From the NCBI RefSeq assembly GCF_027744825.2, contig NC_071347.1, forward strand, positions 15,232,501 to 15,296,500: a stretch of 64,000 nt of DNA, given 5' to 3'. Source of the stretch: Synchiropus splendidus. Lineage: Eukaryota; Chordata; Actinopteri; Syngnathiformes; Callionymidae. A program made the position numbers and the translations under genes. Under the pieces are notes generated by a model. That model saw only the letters and a program-made list of their open reading frames with translations. It had not been told where the DNA came from and did no database searches. Below, in pieces: positions 41,430 to 55,084 of the stretch (position 1 is the stretch's first letter; the number at the start of each line of letters is the position of its first letter).

Positions 41430-44400
41430 GTCAATTTTAAGAAGCCACCAGGTGGTTGTTGGTGACGCTGCTTGAACCTCACCAGTGGAGTTAGATGAGC
41501 CGACACGCTGTGTAAGTGAGGCCAGGGTCTGCTGCTGTGGGGGGAAGGGAGATCCAGGGTTTTGATTTCCTGGACTCCCGAGGGGGATTTGGCAGACACA
41601 GGGTAATTTGTAGTGAAATTTCCAGCTCAGTTTGTTTTGCAGGTGGCTGGGAACGAGGCAGGGCGTGGCAGGGAATGAGAGAAGCAATTTGCTGTCTGTG
41701 GCTGTGAATGTGTGTATTGTTGCGCGGCAGCGGTCGAATGTTGTGGAGATATTTGCTGCGGTCAAGAGTGTTTTGGAGACTTCAGGTAACGGTGAATGAG
41801 GGAGGCCCCGCAGCGTGAATAGGTGAACAGAAGGTTGCTTTGAAGAAACAATTACTTGGGTGAAAACGTGGTTTACCAAAGCAGTTCAGCTCACAGCAGA
41901 CCTGTATTTTTAAGTTTTTCATTTAAATTGGTACTTTTTTAATGTACTTCCAAGAAGAAAAGAAAAAAAAAAACGAATAATAATAATAATAACTGAATAA
42001 GTTTTTCTTTTTCAATCACTAACTTGAATAAGTAAAACTGTGTGGTAAAAATATAAAAAATATCTGAATTTAAAATCAGAATTGTATTATTATTGGTTTT
42101 ACAGCTGCCTTTTTCAGCATTTTTTTTTTTTTTTTGCAATTGCACCACTATTTTTTTATCACCATAATCCATAATAAAACAGTGAATTAGTGAATTAGCG
42201 CTTCACGAAAAATATAATAATAATTTAAAATAAGTTTTATTTATTAAACTATTAATTTATTTACTTGTTTTTAATTTATCATGTCATCATTCTGAGGTAG
42301 TAGACGTTTCCCTGAGCAAACAATTTACTTGCTTGGTTTTGTTTTAAGTTAACATTTTACTGCATTAAAAATGATTTAAAAAATTTTCATGCAGAAAATA
42401 AAAGTGACTCGTTCTCAAAAACAGCCTGAGTTCGATCAGAATTCCCTTCAGCAAAAAACTTTTTTTTTAATCCATATGCGCTTGGGAAAAAAAGAAGCAA
42501 AAGGCTTTCGATCACCTTGCATAGTGTTGTAAGCAAAGGACACCATTGATCTGCACATCAGCCTTGAAACAAGTTGCTTCAGTGTCAGGAGTAACTTGGG
42601 AGTATTAGAGCTCAATTCTCCTTCAGCCCTTCAAGCTCGACCCGACAGAACAGAAAGGACTCAACCAACCAAGCAGAACAGGCTTTATTTCTCAAGCGAG
42701 TGGCTGGGGAAAGGGTTGTCTGCCCGTGACGGAGCAGTTAAATGATGAGGACACCTTCTTAAGACTTGCACAGACAGTCAGAATCACGCCAGCAACAGGT
42801 CACATGACAAGGCCCAGCCTTCGTGCCAGAAGACGCTTCACCCTCAGCGAGTGGATCCAATTAAAAACTCATCTCTTTGAATCCGAGGCCAGAAATCCGT
42901 GCCAGATGTTGGAGCAGCACAGAACACACAAGGTGTTAAGCACGGAGCAGTGAGCCGCCCTCATTTGTCTTCTCATATATTCAAGCGTAAAATACGTCCA
43001 AACTAATCCACCAGAGACAACAGGAGGAGCTGTGAGGGAATATTTCATCGCTGTGGATACGGGGGGGAGCGGGGTTGTATTCCTGCGTCTGGATTTGTGG
43101 GTAAGAAGGGGATCACCTGGAGACCCAGCTGGCTGAAGAATGTGACGGCGGGTCAGTGGTGTTCCTGCAGGGCGGCTGTTTTTCTCTGGCTCCTCTCTCT
43201 CTCTCTCTCTCTGAGGAAACAATCACGCAGCACCTGCTTGACATTCCAGCGAGAGGTGTGAGGGGCTTCACCCCAGCAACAGCAGCAAGTTGGACAGTGA
43301 CCCCAGGACAGACACAGAACAGAGCTCAGAGACATGCACTGCGGCTCACCATCAGACTCTTGGTTGAGCTGTGATCCAGCAAGTGAGAAACACAAGTTGC
43401 TTGATTAGAAAGTATCAATATCCGCAGCAGCGTTTGACCTTTCGTCCTGTTGCACATTTCATCATTACAGCGAACACAGGTTTCCTGCTCCTGCTGGTGA
43501 ACTGTCATTCAAATCTCAGCATGCGAGGATGAAATCGCTACCAAGAAAACAACGCTAGTTTGCATAGAGTTTATGACAGAATTCAGACTCTGACTCAATG
43601 ATTTCATAGCTACAGAATTATTTCATAAAATCAAGTTCTGGTTGATGGACAATCTTGTATTACTCGAAGTAAGCAGTATTTTTCGGGTTAATCAGTCAAC
43701 CGTATTGGAATTGTATTAAAAATATATAATAAAAATAAATATAGATTAAAAAAAATAAACACAAATACAAATAAATGGTGGTAATAAATGGGGGATAATA
43801 AAAATATCTCTGGTTTTAAATAGTCGTTCTTGTTTTTTTAATCCCTTTTAATGGAAATGTCATGTATATTTAAAATAATAATAATAAAACTAAAAAAAAA
43901 AAAAAAAAGCAGATGTGGGGCAAAGCTACAAATTGAAAATGAATGAATAATTTGGCATGTAAATCCTTATTATGTGAAACCTTTTACAGTATTTCTACAT
44001 TATCATTCCATCACATACAATTCAGTCACTATTTCCTTCCTTAAATTTCTGAAAGCAACAGAGTGAAGTCAGTCTGTCCCTTTTTCCTCAACAGTGGGAG
44101 TGTTACCGTCAATTTGCTGTGCTAATTCTCAGATGAATAAAAATGTTGAAATAAGCAAATCAAAAAAGTTTCATATTCATGTCCACAAATACAAAATAGT
44201 AATTGTAACAATGGTGACTCACAAAGTGTGATGTCTACTGTAATTGCAGATTAGTTATTTGTTATTTTTCCATATGGTCGGAAAGAACATTGCTCTTTCT
44301 TTTCAACATGACTAAAACAATTGATTTCTTGACTCATATTTTATTTGTGAGCAGCTGAAAAATCGAACCGTGCATAGCTGAGAACAAACTTCAGCACCAA

Positions 44401-44870
44401 TTGTTCCTCCAAAGTTACGAGGTCAGCGCGTGATTTGAATTGCAGCGTGCTGGTCAGCTGCAGCAGACAATGGAAAATACTGGCTTGGATGAGGAATGCA
44501 GAGAGGCAGGCATGGATGAAGGGAGGATAATGGGTTGGACATGCTTCTCCAAATAACTGGACGTGACTCAACCCAGCACCTGTTTGGCTCCGACATGGGT
44601 GAATGGACCCAAGCCCGGCGTGGACACATGATTTTTTTATATAAACATACAGGCTTGCTTACTGGAAGCCTGTAAAGAAATAAATATAAAAATGTGTTGG
44701 TTACTATGATACAAAATAAATCATAGAAAATGTGAGAATATCAAAGTGGAAATATAAATGGCAGCAGATTTGAATAGGAATTAAAAAGGGAAATAACTAA
44801 TAATGTGGAATTGAAAATATTATATGTATATGTACATATACAGGGTGTCGAGCAGGAAGACAGCAATATA
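41427..44870. other. Intergenic, AT-rich blocks, nothing recognised
   Basis: Strongly AT-rich at 41910-42480 and 43640-43910, with homopolymers at 42119-42135 (T) and 43890-43907 (A) and a CT run at 43193-43213. The 173-codon minus-strand ORF at 41879-41358 ends in the TA microsatellite and has no family features. No exon is supported. Confidence 0.45.
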
Positions 44871-44871
44871 C

Positions 44872-44874
<3 letters not shown>

Positions 44875-44905
<31 letters not shown>
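44875..44905. repeat. (TA)n microsatellite
   Basis: About 15 TA dinucleotides. Confidence 0.95.
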
Positions 44906-44907
<2 letters not shown>

Positions 44908-47685
44908 AAATAAATACATACATTTGGATATGAGGACATAAATGAAATAAATACATACACATACAGTATCTTTTAAGGACATTAAATGTGCATACAAAAT
45001 AAAAATAAAAATAAAAATAATTCCTCAAATGGAAATTGGAAAAATAAATACCTGGGAAGATGTTTGTGGGGGAGTGTGAAAATAAAAGATAACATATGAA
45101 TAGAATAATGGACATGGAAAAGGATGAATGAACATAAAATTACACTTATAGGAACTAGTTTATTTCTGATTATTTATGAGTTCCCGTCTGAATCGTGGCA
45201 CTCCAGCGATTCCATAAAAATATGTCACAAGGAAACAGAGACTTGTGTAGAACGTATGTATGATTGCAGTAAAATAAAAGCCAAATGTCTCCACATAGCT
45301 GACTCTGATGTTTTTTACTGCCACTCAGGCACTTTCAGATCCAACAGCGAGGCCTAATCGAAGCTGCAGAAGTGAGTGCAGAACAGCACCAGGTGCAGTC
45401 TGCTCATGTCTCCAGAACAATTTGGACCATAATTCCTGCCAGATAATTCATCGCTCTCCCCTGCCAGATGAAGACTATTAGAACTGGACGGCCGTTGGAC
45501 TGGAACCGGCGCTGCGTCTCCGACGCTCACACACGGCTCCTTTGTTTCGCTGAACAGCATTATTTAGTCAAATATGACAGCGTTGGTATGCGAGCGACTC
45601 CTCGTCGCAAACACAAGCACGAAGGACTGAGACGGTGCAACAACAATGATGTCAGGAGAGAAACCCCCCTCCAGCTGTGATCCCATCGCCGAAGATTTGT
45701 TTGGAAGATGACACGGGTAATGAGAACCACTTGGTGCTGGACTCAATCTGGACTTCAATTCTGTCAGGTTGTGGAGGGTTTTTTGGAGGCTGGGTGCTGC
45801 GCTCATCCTTCTGAAGTGCTTGAAAAACACTCGTCACACTGAGATGTTGAATTTCCTGCAGATGTTCCCCAGCAGATGTTCTCAGAGGGAGTCGCTTATT
45901 TACTTGCAGACATCCCTTCCAATGTTTGTTGTTGCTAACTGGAGGGAGCAAATTTACACCTCATCCGCCTTTAAGCGGGGTCTTCGTCAAATTAATCTTA
46001 GCTGCGGGGTTCAAATGAAACCTTCAAGGACAGCAGAAGATGAGGAGGAATAATAGGTAGAACATGATTTAAAATCAACAAGGTAGATGCCTTCATCCAT
46101 CTAAACAACCCAGTGACAAACCTAGTGGTGTTAAACCCGGTCAATGCTGAGGAAATAAGTCAATTTTGGGAAAGATCAGCATGAACATGACTCATTTAAG
46201 GCCTACTTCCTGTGTGTGTCCAAGTGGGAAACAGGTCAGTGGTCATCAGGTTATATTTCAATGAGGGTCACGAGAGTTCAAGTGGCTCGGACACAGATAT
46301 GGACACGCCCCACTCTTACAGCACATAGACAGAAAACAATGTCACCAACTTGAACTAACTCCCAGTAGTAGGAAGAGGTACTGAGATATTTTCTTCATAG
46401 GTCAGAAGGTGTGGAACTTCTCGATAAATCAGAGATCAAATAGCATTTCTACATCAAAGAGTAACATCAAAGTAAAACTCCAATGAGACAGCTGATCTAT
46501 ATTGGAACCCATTCTAAGCAGAGGAAAGCAGACTGATGAAACACTGTCAAAAACAGTCGACGAACTGCGACTACTTACTGCGAGCAGACAGATGACCTTG
46601 AAGTTTGGACAGCAAGTCGAGTTGGGCAGCACTCTGATTCCGAAAATTTGCTTTCACTCAACAAGGCCAAGATGGCAGAGACTCAAAAGACACGAGTCAC
46701 TTTCAGCATCAATGTTTTCAGTGACAAGTTTTCCCACATATGTGACATGAAATGAGTGTGTGTCCACCAAAAATCTGGAAAAATAAATGAAAGCCAACCA
46801 CAACATTTCAAGCATGAAGAACTGCCCTCCTTCTCAATCACTAGAAACATGACTGCTGATAATAAAAGTGAGTCAGGAATAAACGACACAGGCGGAAAAA
46901 GAGCTATCAGGTATCAGTTCACATCGGCTTCCCTCCAACAGACGTGTTCACCTGCAGAGTTGATTTACACTATTGACCGACGTGTCAGGCGGCCATTGTT
47001 GTTGCACGGAGAAAATCAAACAAAGATGATCCCAGCGAGATAAAGGACAAGTGGAAGAGGAGACAAAGGACAAAGGGAACAAGCCTCGATCTGGAATCAT
47101 ACAGACGACAAAAGCTGCGACACATTGAGGATTTCTTGTCACGCTGTTCCCCCTTTGGCGAGTAACTCCTGATCGCCGATAAGGACCAAGGCTTTTGTTG
47201 CGAGCTTGAATCTTAGTTTGATGGTGAACGTATATGAGTCTGACAATAAGGTTCCCATGCTCTTACAACTACTCCTTTTATTTCACTCCAAATGCTGTGC
47301 AATGGGACACATGGCCAAGGTTTTAAAGGATGTGACGTGCCTATATTAGCATGATGAACTGCAAGGTCAACAAAAACTTTACAGCCAGCTCAACATCCAA
47401 GAGTCAAAGCAGTCAACGCACAAATGGGGAGTGAAAGGAAATTAACCTCATTTGAGTGTATTTAAAGATCAAATCATTCACTCAAGCGGTATTTACAAGA
47501 GGTGTAAGGCAGACACTACATGCAATCCAGGGCCGATTGTGGGCCCCAGGCCGCGCTTTGGCCCAGAAATATCAGAGTTTATAACCACAGGAAAACCAAC
47601 CTCTGTATATATACTGCAGTAAAAGATTCCAATTTCAGTTTATAAGCATTTTCTTGTGATACATACTTTTCTTCCTGCAAACGCC
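44906..47685. other. Intergenic, nothing recognised
   Basis: An (AAAAT)4 run lies at 44998-45020. Several ORFs of 80-99 codons lack family features. Stretch 45760-46020 is repeat-free and even in composition, but I see no clear motif. Confidence 0.45.
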
Positions 47686-47689
47686 TTGA

Positions 47690-47825
47690 TGCACTGGCAA
47701 TGTGGCACATCCCAGCTACCTAGGGTGAAAGGCAGGGGACACCCTGGACAGGTCACCAGTCCATTAGAGGGCAAACATAGACAACAATTTACACTCACCT
47801 ATGATTTATTTTAGAGTCATAAATT
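47690..47825 (+). repeat. Dispersed teleost repeat E, left part
   Basis: It reads catcccagctacctagggtg, aggcaggggacaccctggac, aggtcaccagtccattagag and ggcaaacatagacaacaatt, then acactcacc. This is the widespread fish repeat whose right half is at 49540-49695 and 20523-20592. Confidence 0.75.
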
Positions 47826-49535
47826 CGCTTCTTCATGCTTTTGTAAAGAGGGAGGCAATCAGAGTGCCGAGAGGAAGCCAGTACGAGGAAGGTTCACTCA
47901 AGCTTGTGCCATTATCTCTGTCTAACGGATGAAGACGGACAGATTAATGTAGAGATTTGGATGCTTAAATTCCCGAAATGTCTTCAATTTCTGACATATT
48001 TAACAGGAAAGATGCCGGAGAAACACATGCTTCATACAAGTAAGAAACCATGATGTGATTTGGAGCCTAAATTCTCCTGGACTTCGACTGAGTGTGACTC
48101 CCAGCCCTGAGTCCAGCTCCATGAGTAAACAGATCTGCGTGTTGAGAGCCGTTGTTGAGCGGCTGCAGCTCCCGGGTCTTTTCATTGTCACCATCTGGTT
48201 CTGCTTGACACCCGAGAGGCTTCCAAGGTGTCGCCGGCGTCTCATCAGGCCCGACTATTCAAGCTCCCCTCAGCACGCCGATGAGTGAGTGACAACAGCC
48301 TCCCCCAGATAAGAGCGGCGCTGAAGAATGACCTCATGATGAAAGGGTGTGCATGTGCGGCCAATGGCTTGTGTGCACGTGTGTGCACATCCTTCTGTCT
48401 CTCCGAGGAGGTGGCGAGTGGGAATCTGACCCTCGGGGGTATCACGTCACCGTGGAGATAGCCACCATCACCTAGCAACCGCCAGTGACGGACGTGACGG
48501 GGAGTGAAATAATGTGCTAATAATGGAAGACAAACTGTTGCTGGAGACTAAAGTGATAAGCATCTCTTCTCTTCACTGTCAACACGTTGGAAGTCCACGC
48601 AAAAGTAGCACCGCGAGCTGCACGTCATCACATATATTAAACTAAAGATGTGCGATCAATTCAGTCAGACTAAAGAGAAAATGATGCAAACACTATGGCT
48701 GGGCTGTTAACAGGTGAGTTGTCGTGACGTGTCGCTGTTGTCTGGTCCCTGTAAAGCAAGCCAGTCCTGGAGCCGCCAGCCAACAGAGTCCAGCCTCCCT
48801 CCAGCCGTGTAACTAGACAAATTGTTGTCTTCCTGCTCGACACCCTGGTGAGTCTTGTCAGTACTGCAGGTGCAGTTGGGCCTGAAATTGCTCTGTTTCA
48901 ACCTGTCAACTTTACAGGACCTGCCTCCCTCCTCGCCACATTGGTGGAAAAAAAAAAACAAAAAAAAAAAGAACCTTGGAGTATTTTTACAGCTCTATTT
49001 TTAGATTGTGAGAGGAGTTGAGGAGTTCATGTTTAATGTGATGCTGGCAATTAAAACGTCCACAACATGGACCTCAAGAGAGCAGCGTGAAGTGGGACGT
49101 GAGGAGGAGGATTAGAATTAATTTGTGCTTTGTATATTCAAATGTATGAAATACAGATGGAAAAAATAAACAGAAAAAAATGCAAAATCTGTGTTATATA
49201 AAGTATGACCCTTAATAACGGTGTATTGTTCAATTTCATATCCAGTTTTGCTAAATATGGGTAAACATTTAAACACACAGTATGGAAATGATTTTTTTTC
49301 AAAATACTATAATATTTACTATAATAAATACTGCTCTTTGTTTTTGCCTGCTTGTTTGTCAACAGCAAATCTCAAAATCTTATCTTATACATCTTATCTT
49401 ATACATTATATATCTGTATGTTTGAGGAGCTAAAAATATGAACAAAAGATAAATACTAAAACATAAAAAAGGGCTTAATTCAGCTGGACAACTTCCAAAA
49501 TATCCTCAGTCATGAGGGCAAGATATTTACTCAGC
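47826..49535. other. Intergenic, nothing recognised
   Basis: A-rich run 48949-48970; AT-rich 49130-49470. The block 48040-48290 has higher GC and opposed ORFs without family features. Confidence 0.45.
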
Positions 49536-49539
49536 TACT

Positions 49540-49695
49540 TCTGCTTCCTCCCAAATGGGTGTCGTAAAGGGCAACGGACAATTTAGGGTCACCAGTCTGT
49601 ATGTTTTGGGCCAGTGGGAGGAAACCAGAGCGACCACAGGAAGCCAATGCAAGCATGGGGAGGACATATGAACTGCAAACAAACTGGAATCACAC
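49540..49695 (+). repeat. Dispersed teleost repeat E, right part
   Basis: The order gggcaacggacaatttaggg, tcaccagtctgtatgttttg, ccagtgggaggaaaccagag, ccaatgcaagcatggggagg, acatatgaactgcaaac is the classical second half of this repeat. Confidence 0.75.
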
Positions 49696-50390
49696 CTACT
49701 GTGTAGAGGCACACAGGAGAACCTGACTCAGGTGCATCACAGGACAGTGGAAAACACAAACTTTATACCATAAAAGCATGTAACCTCTGGTCCCCTTTAA
49801 GTGCATCATTCAGATTGTTAGCTTAAGCATTCACCACGGGTTTATAGTTGAACAGTCTGTTCGATACAACATCATGGAACTAACATAACACGTGTGTCTG
49901 CTGATGGCCAGATTACATCAGCTTTCTCCCCAATTTGTCCAGAGGACAAAGGGCAAAAACTCAAATTCCTGAGAGCAGCACTGGAGGAATTCCATCCTTT
50001 GTTTGTAATCTGACACAGATGTACGGAGAATCTGTGACCTATTTCTCTCATTCGCAGGTTGAATGTGGAATATTTCTGACTTTACAGCTAAAAAGAAGAA
50101 GGTGAGAGGTCAGCGTTGTGTTTGAAACCTACATGTCCACAAAAGTGAGTGGAGAGTAAATACGCTCCAGCATGAGAGTTGGCTCCGGGGAGAACTCAAA
50201 TAAACTGATCTGGCCACATATTGATAAATCAAAACATTTGGTGAAAGGTGTTTTCATCTCAGCCTGAAAAATGACCGCTTTAGATCGTTTCAGCGAAATT
50301 GGCGCTGTGATTTTGGAATCTGGGAATATTCGCCTGTGTGTTTATGTCTTCCAGTGATTACATGCGGAACATGGACTGTGTGCGAGTGCG
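49696..50390. other. Intergenic, nothing recognised
   Basis: No supported feature. Confidence 0.4.
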
Positions 50391-50394
50391 CCTG

Positions 50395-50860
50395 AGTGTG
50401 TGTGTGTGTCTGGACAAGGTTTTGCTGGTCCACACCTGGTGAAGCCTCATATGAGCGGATAAAACGTTCAAAATATCTGGGTTCATATCATTGGGTTTCA
50501 GTTTGGTTTAGGTCCTGGTTAAGGTTATGCATGTGTTTTGGATGGTTAAGTTTAGGGTGAGAGGCTGGGGAAAGGGTTATGGCAATGAGCGGTCTCCACA
50601 AAGATGGTGCAGCTATACTTGTGAGGACCAATTTTTGGACAAACACCTACTTGTGGGGACATTCTGCCAGTCCCCGCAACTTTAAGCCTCAATTCTAGGA
50701 TTAAAACTGTAAAATAACTATCAGTATGTAATTATATTTCAGTTTAATTTTGGTAAAGATTCTTGGCTAAAGTTAGCCATTTGTTTAGAAAGGCTAGGCT
50801 AAGGGTGAGAGGCTGGGGAAAGTGTAATGTCAATGAGAAACAGAATGTCCAAACAACGAT
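50395..50860 (+). repeat. Dispersed teleost repeat, GTGGGGACA type, with partial duplication
   Basis: It starts in (TG)n (50398-50410) and contains ctggtccacacctggtgaag, aggtcctggttaaggttatg, ggatggttaagtttagggtg, tgtgaggaccaatttttgga and cttgtggggacattctgcca. The block gtgagaggctggggaaag occurs twice (about 50558 and 50805), so part of the repeat is duplicated in tandem. It is related to 5430-5680. Confidence 0.7.
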
Positions 50861-51413
50861 AGAAATACGAACTTTAGTTTGCTTGGCTGGGTGGATAACA
50901 AATAAATGTATATGTTTTAAGAGGTGTGTTTTAAGAATCACAACTTTACCTAGGAATTTATGTACAAAATGCATCTGAAAATGAACTTTCCTGTGTGTAG
51001 TCTACATTTATCACTTGTTTTATTTTGTGTTACATTCTGATTTCATGACATGAGTTTCCATTTGTGCATATCCCAATATATATTTGGCGTCTACTGTATC
51101 ATGTGAACCTTTTAGCAGGAACGGAGGCAACAAAATCTACTTTTTGAGTCCCAGTGTGTGAAGGATCAAATAAATTGTGCTTATTTTCATGAGTCAGCAC
51201 ATTTATAAACTGATGTCAGGAGTGTAGAGATGCCTTTCTCCAATTATTCTGTGTAACTGTTTACTCACAGTGATGAATAGTAACATTGTTTGCCCATATC
51301 AGGGGGTCAGCTCATGTAGAAAAGTTGTGCAGGCCTGATGGTTTGGACATGAGGCGAGGAGATGAGGACAGTTGGAGATACATTGGTACATGGACGTGGT
51401 GAACGAGGACATG
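50861..51413. other. Intergenic, nothing recognised
   Basis: No supported feature. Confidence 0.4.
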
Positions 51414-51421
51414 AGAGATGT

Positions 51422-51476
<55 letters not shown>

Positions 51477-51480
51477 GTCA

Positions 51481-51561
<81 letters not shown>
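51414..51561. repeat. Compound microsatellite (TA)n-(TC)n-(TA)n with inverted flanks
   Basis: (TA)n at 51425-51473 is enclosed by agagatgtgac (51414-51424) and gtcacatctct (51477-51487), a perfect 11-bp inverted repeat. The right copy runs on into (TC)n (51483-51519) and a second (TA)n (51520-51561). The first part could therefore form an uninterrupted hairpin of more than 70 bases. Confidence 0.95.
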
Positions 51562-51564
<3 letters not shown>

Positions 51565-52085
51565 AACTGATCCGTCTTCTGGGCAGCATGTGACCCCCAT
51601 GCCTCAGTTAGTGTTAGTATACATGTGTGCATGTTAACATGCACACTGATTGAGTGTGCATGTCCCTACATATATACACACTTCTGTGTGTGACAGTGAG
51701 CACTTACACTCATGAGACTCTGTGTGTTTGCGCACTCACGCTCCATTCGTGCAGAGAGCGGCTCTACAAGGCTCCCCACTGGAGAGCGGAGCGGCACCAC
51801 AGTAACCTCCCCACTTCTTTTTTTTTTTTTTTTTTCGATCGCACACTCATCATTGTGTCCAAACCGCGGAACAACAAACACGACAAAATACTACAAGAGT
51901 CACATCAGCTTGATCAGAAAACCTCAGTCATAATGTCCAGCTCTGCCAAAGCCACGAAATTACAGTTTTTGAAGATTGTGGGTTTGAGAATGTGAGTTAT
52001 GGTTGGTCTGGTGGACCTTGGGCTCGGCAACTGGAACCACAGACACACAAACACAGCCGGCCAGTAGAGGGGGCCGAAGCGTTCC
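51562..52085. other. Intergenic; T18 run at 51819-51835
   Basis: TG-rich to about 51740, then a homopolymer. ORFs across the T run are artefacts. No exon is supported. Confidence 0.4.
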
Positions 52086-52089
52086 GCTC

Positions 52090-52330
52090 CGCAGGACAGC
52101 TAGTTAGTCGGCCTCATTAAATTAGCCTCCAGGATAAGACGATATGTCGGGAGTTAAGAGGCATCTGCTTCTCAGCTACCTGTGTTAGCGATGAGCTACA
52201 TGATAACTTCCTCCCGCCTCCTACTTCTGGTCTGAAGTTTAACAGCTGCCGAGGCTACTTTGCCTCCAGCTGCTTCCAAATTGTCCTGCTATTAAGCTAT
52301 TATACGTTTACGACCACAGCGGTGAGCCGA
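52090..52330. promoter_or_regulatory. Candidate conserved non-coding element
   Basis: Repeat-free, with gcctcattaaattagcctcc, gttaagaggcatctgctt and gctattaagctattatacg. TAAT/ATTA cores sit in balanced sequence. Texture only. Confidence 0.28.
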
Positions 52331-53370
52331 CCTGCGAGTGGCCTGATGAGCGTCTTCTGCTGCAAATGATCCTTCTCTAGCTTCCCTTTCACCGTCGCTG
52401 CGCTGTGATGCTATTACACAAACTACCTGCTCTGAGCTGTGCAGCCATAATGGAGTACTTTGTTTTGCCATCGCTTCAATGCCAAGTGTGTGGATATTTT
52501 CTTCGCTGCATCTCCTGACAATTGTGAATACGATTGTCATGAAAACAGAAACATAACATGCTCACTTGAGATACAGAAACAGTGTTGGCGCACATTTTGC
52601 GCTGGCAAGTATCGAGCTAGTAAACACAAGTGTGACTCACTGAAACAAATACAAATGAATGGAACAGAAGAAAATAAACTTGTACGAAATAAAAGCAGCG
52701 GCATTGGAGACATAATAACATCTACATACACCTTTTCTATTTTTGACATCCTACTTACAACGCCAGATGCCACTATGAATAAACAAGTCACACTCTCAGT
52801 TTGGCCTGAGTAAGATATCAACACAGCAAAACCAGCAATATCCATCCGACTTGAAGCGGCGGCAGCGGCCAACGTCACTTTAGTGCTCTCCCTTCAATGC
52901 ACAGTGAACACCGGCCAAACACATACCATGATCCATGCTAGCTATTGACACAGACTTACAACCACTGCAACAATTTACTCTAAAGTTTTTCTGACAGAAG
53001 GTGTTCTTCCATATAAATGACTTTGTGTATTTGTAAGAGGAAATATAGTTTATTAATAATAACAACAACAAAACTTCACTACAGTAGGACGTTCGGTGTC
53101 AAACATATCAAAACCTTGACAGCAAGAAAGATAGAAAACACAGCGAACTGTGATCCAAATTCATTTGCTTTATCTCTTATTTAAATTGGCTTTGCATATT
53201 AACATTTATGTAAATGATGGCCAGAAGGTACATTTTCTGCACTAACCATTTGGCGTGATCTTTTGTTAAATAATGACTGGTTCCTACTTTTAGTCGGGTT
53301 TTCAAAAGGAAACAAAGAAAACTCAGAAATAAAAAAACAATTTCGAAAATGAATCGTAAAGAAAAAAAAA
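52331..53370. other. Intergenic, nothing recognised
   Basis: Opposed ORFs of 113-117 codons at 52460-52878 lack family features. No repeat recognised. Confidence 0.4.
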
Positions 53371-53371
53371 A

Positions 53372-53640
53372 TACCATAACGTCCTGACTACAAGTGGTTA
53401 CTTTTTTCTCTCAGTCTGAACATTTTATACAACGACATAGCTATTTTTTTTACTTTTACAGGCCAAAGAGTGTCATACTGCCAAACTACTGAGCCTCTTC
53501 GCATCAAATCTATGAAACGCAGGCAGCACCACTGCACCCGCGGCTTATAGACAGGTGCAAGAACAAGGTCTACTTTGCTTCTGAAATGTAGTGGATGCGG
53601 CTAATATTCCAATGCGCTCTATAGTCTGGAATTTAAAACA
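53372..53640 (+). mobile_element. Short TIR element, family D, short copy
   Basis: The left end taccataacgtcctgactac and the right end (reverse complement of ctctatagtctggaatttaa) are diverged versions of the termini at 15838-16327. Beside the right end lies gcggctaatattccaatgcg, which matches the left part of the other copy in inverted form (gcgcaacagaatattagctg). The cacccgcggcttatagacag block is also shared. Confidence 0.65.
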
Positions 53641-55080
53641 ATCTAAACCTAGGCAGACTCGAGGCAACTACAGACACAGTAGTAGGGAACAACAGACACA
53701 TCACGATCAGTATCAGGAATCATTAATCTTCATACATTTGAGGTCAGAAAAACATTAAAACCTCAAATTACCCGAATGAAAGCAGATACAGTTTGGTGAA
53801 GACACGCTGAGTCTGTTTTACAACTCGTTCTAGTTCTCAATGAGTTGTTGTTGCTGCACCTTGTTCTTTTCTAATAAACCATCTTCCTTTCGACAATGAC
53901 CCAAGGACATCGAGCCATCAAGCAAAAAACACAAACAACAAAGTGAAGAAAGGAAATACACAGCGGGACAAGGCCAGTTGAAGGCGAATAGCGATGAATA
54001 GGTGGTGTTTCTGAAGACGCAGAGGGCGAGAGAAACTCCAATATTGCAGAGGGCAGTTTGTTGGTGACTGAGAAGCAAGGCCTTTGGGCACAAGTTCAGT
54101 CGTTATTTTTGTCTCACGCGGGTGAGAAATTGACTCCGGTTGCCTTGTTAGCGACAGTTCTACCCGCTGCATTTGGAATTTGGCTTTCGCTCCAGGGGTT
54201 ACAGACTCGGCCAAACAAATCGTCCGGCAAATAACCGTCTGATGCTTTACACGCTCCTAGTTCAGTAGATGTAGATAAGTTGCACACGTGAAAACTGAAG
54301 TTGCTATTGACTTCTATCTGTATAGTTGATCCCATCTAATAGAAATCCAAATGCCCTTACTGTGATCCAACCAAGTACTTCCTGAACATCATTCTAAGAA
54401 GTGCGATCTAAATAAAGCGTTATTATTGCGTGTGTTATGTACGGTAACTACTAGCTATTGTTTCAAAGGCAATTGTTGCGGCAACAATTTAAAATGCTAA
54501 GAAGAGTTACGGATGCCTGGAAGCATTGACAGTTGTTGCTGTCAGTGTCTCAGCTGTGGACTGGGAGGCCGGTGCCCAGCTTGCAGAGAGAACCACGAAC
54601 ACACATTGATCTTATTTGGACGTCCTTTCGCCTGGGCCCAGTCCAAACCCACACAGCCAGAGGAAGGACCGCAACAGGGTGCAAGTCATTACAATCCGGG
54701 CATTGTGCAACGATCCAAGCCCTCCTCTGTCTCGATTCAGCATGTAATGATTTATGGAGATGGTATCTCTTAACTTGTTGTTGAAGATTTGCAAAGTGGA
54801 TTTTAACTTTCTTGTTTCATCAGTGCGCTTAATGGATTTGTCGAGACGTCGCATGGTGTCGAGCTGTAGCTCAGCGAGACATCTGGCTTTGGTTAAGCAA
54901 CATAGCTCCAGCACAACAGCGCTGCTTAGTGAAGGATTGCACCTCCTGCTATTCAAACCCTTCTATCCTCCTCTACCTTCCATATACCTCATTGATCAAG
55001 ATTTATTTACGTTGCCCTCTTTCCTATCACCACATGTGTTAATCAATTAGCCAGATATAAACGTAATCATGCTAATCCAA
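53641..55080. other. Intergenic, nothing recognised
   Basis: ORFs of 83-114 codons at 54513-55050 overlap on both strands and have no family features. Confidence 0.4.
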
Positions 55081-55084
55081 ACAC

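Noticed and set aside
41358..41879. 173-aa minus-strand ORF
   Set aside because: It ends in the TA microsatellite, has no recognisable family and overlaps a plus-strand ORF.
43173..43222. CT-rich run as a polypyrimidine splice signal of a hidden gene
   Set aside because: It is a simple CT microsatellite without a following exon-like frame.
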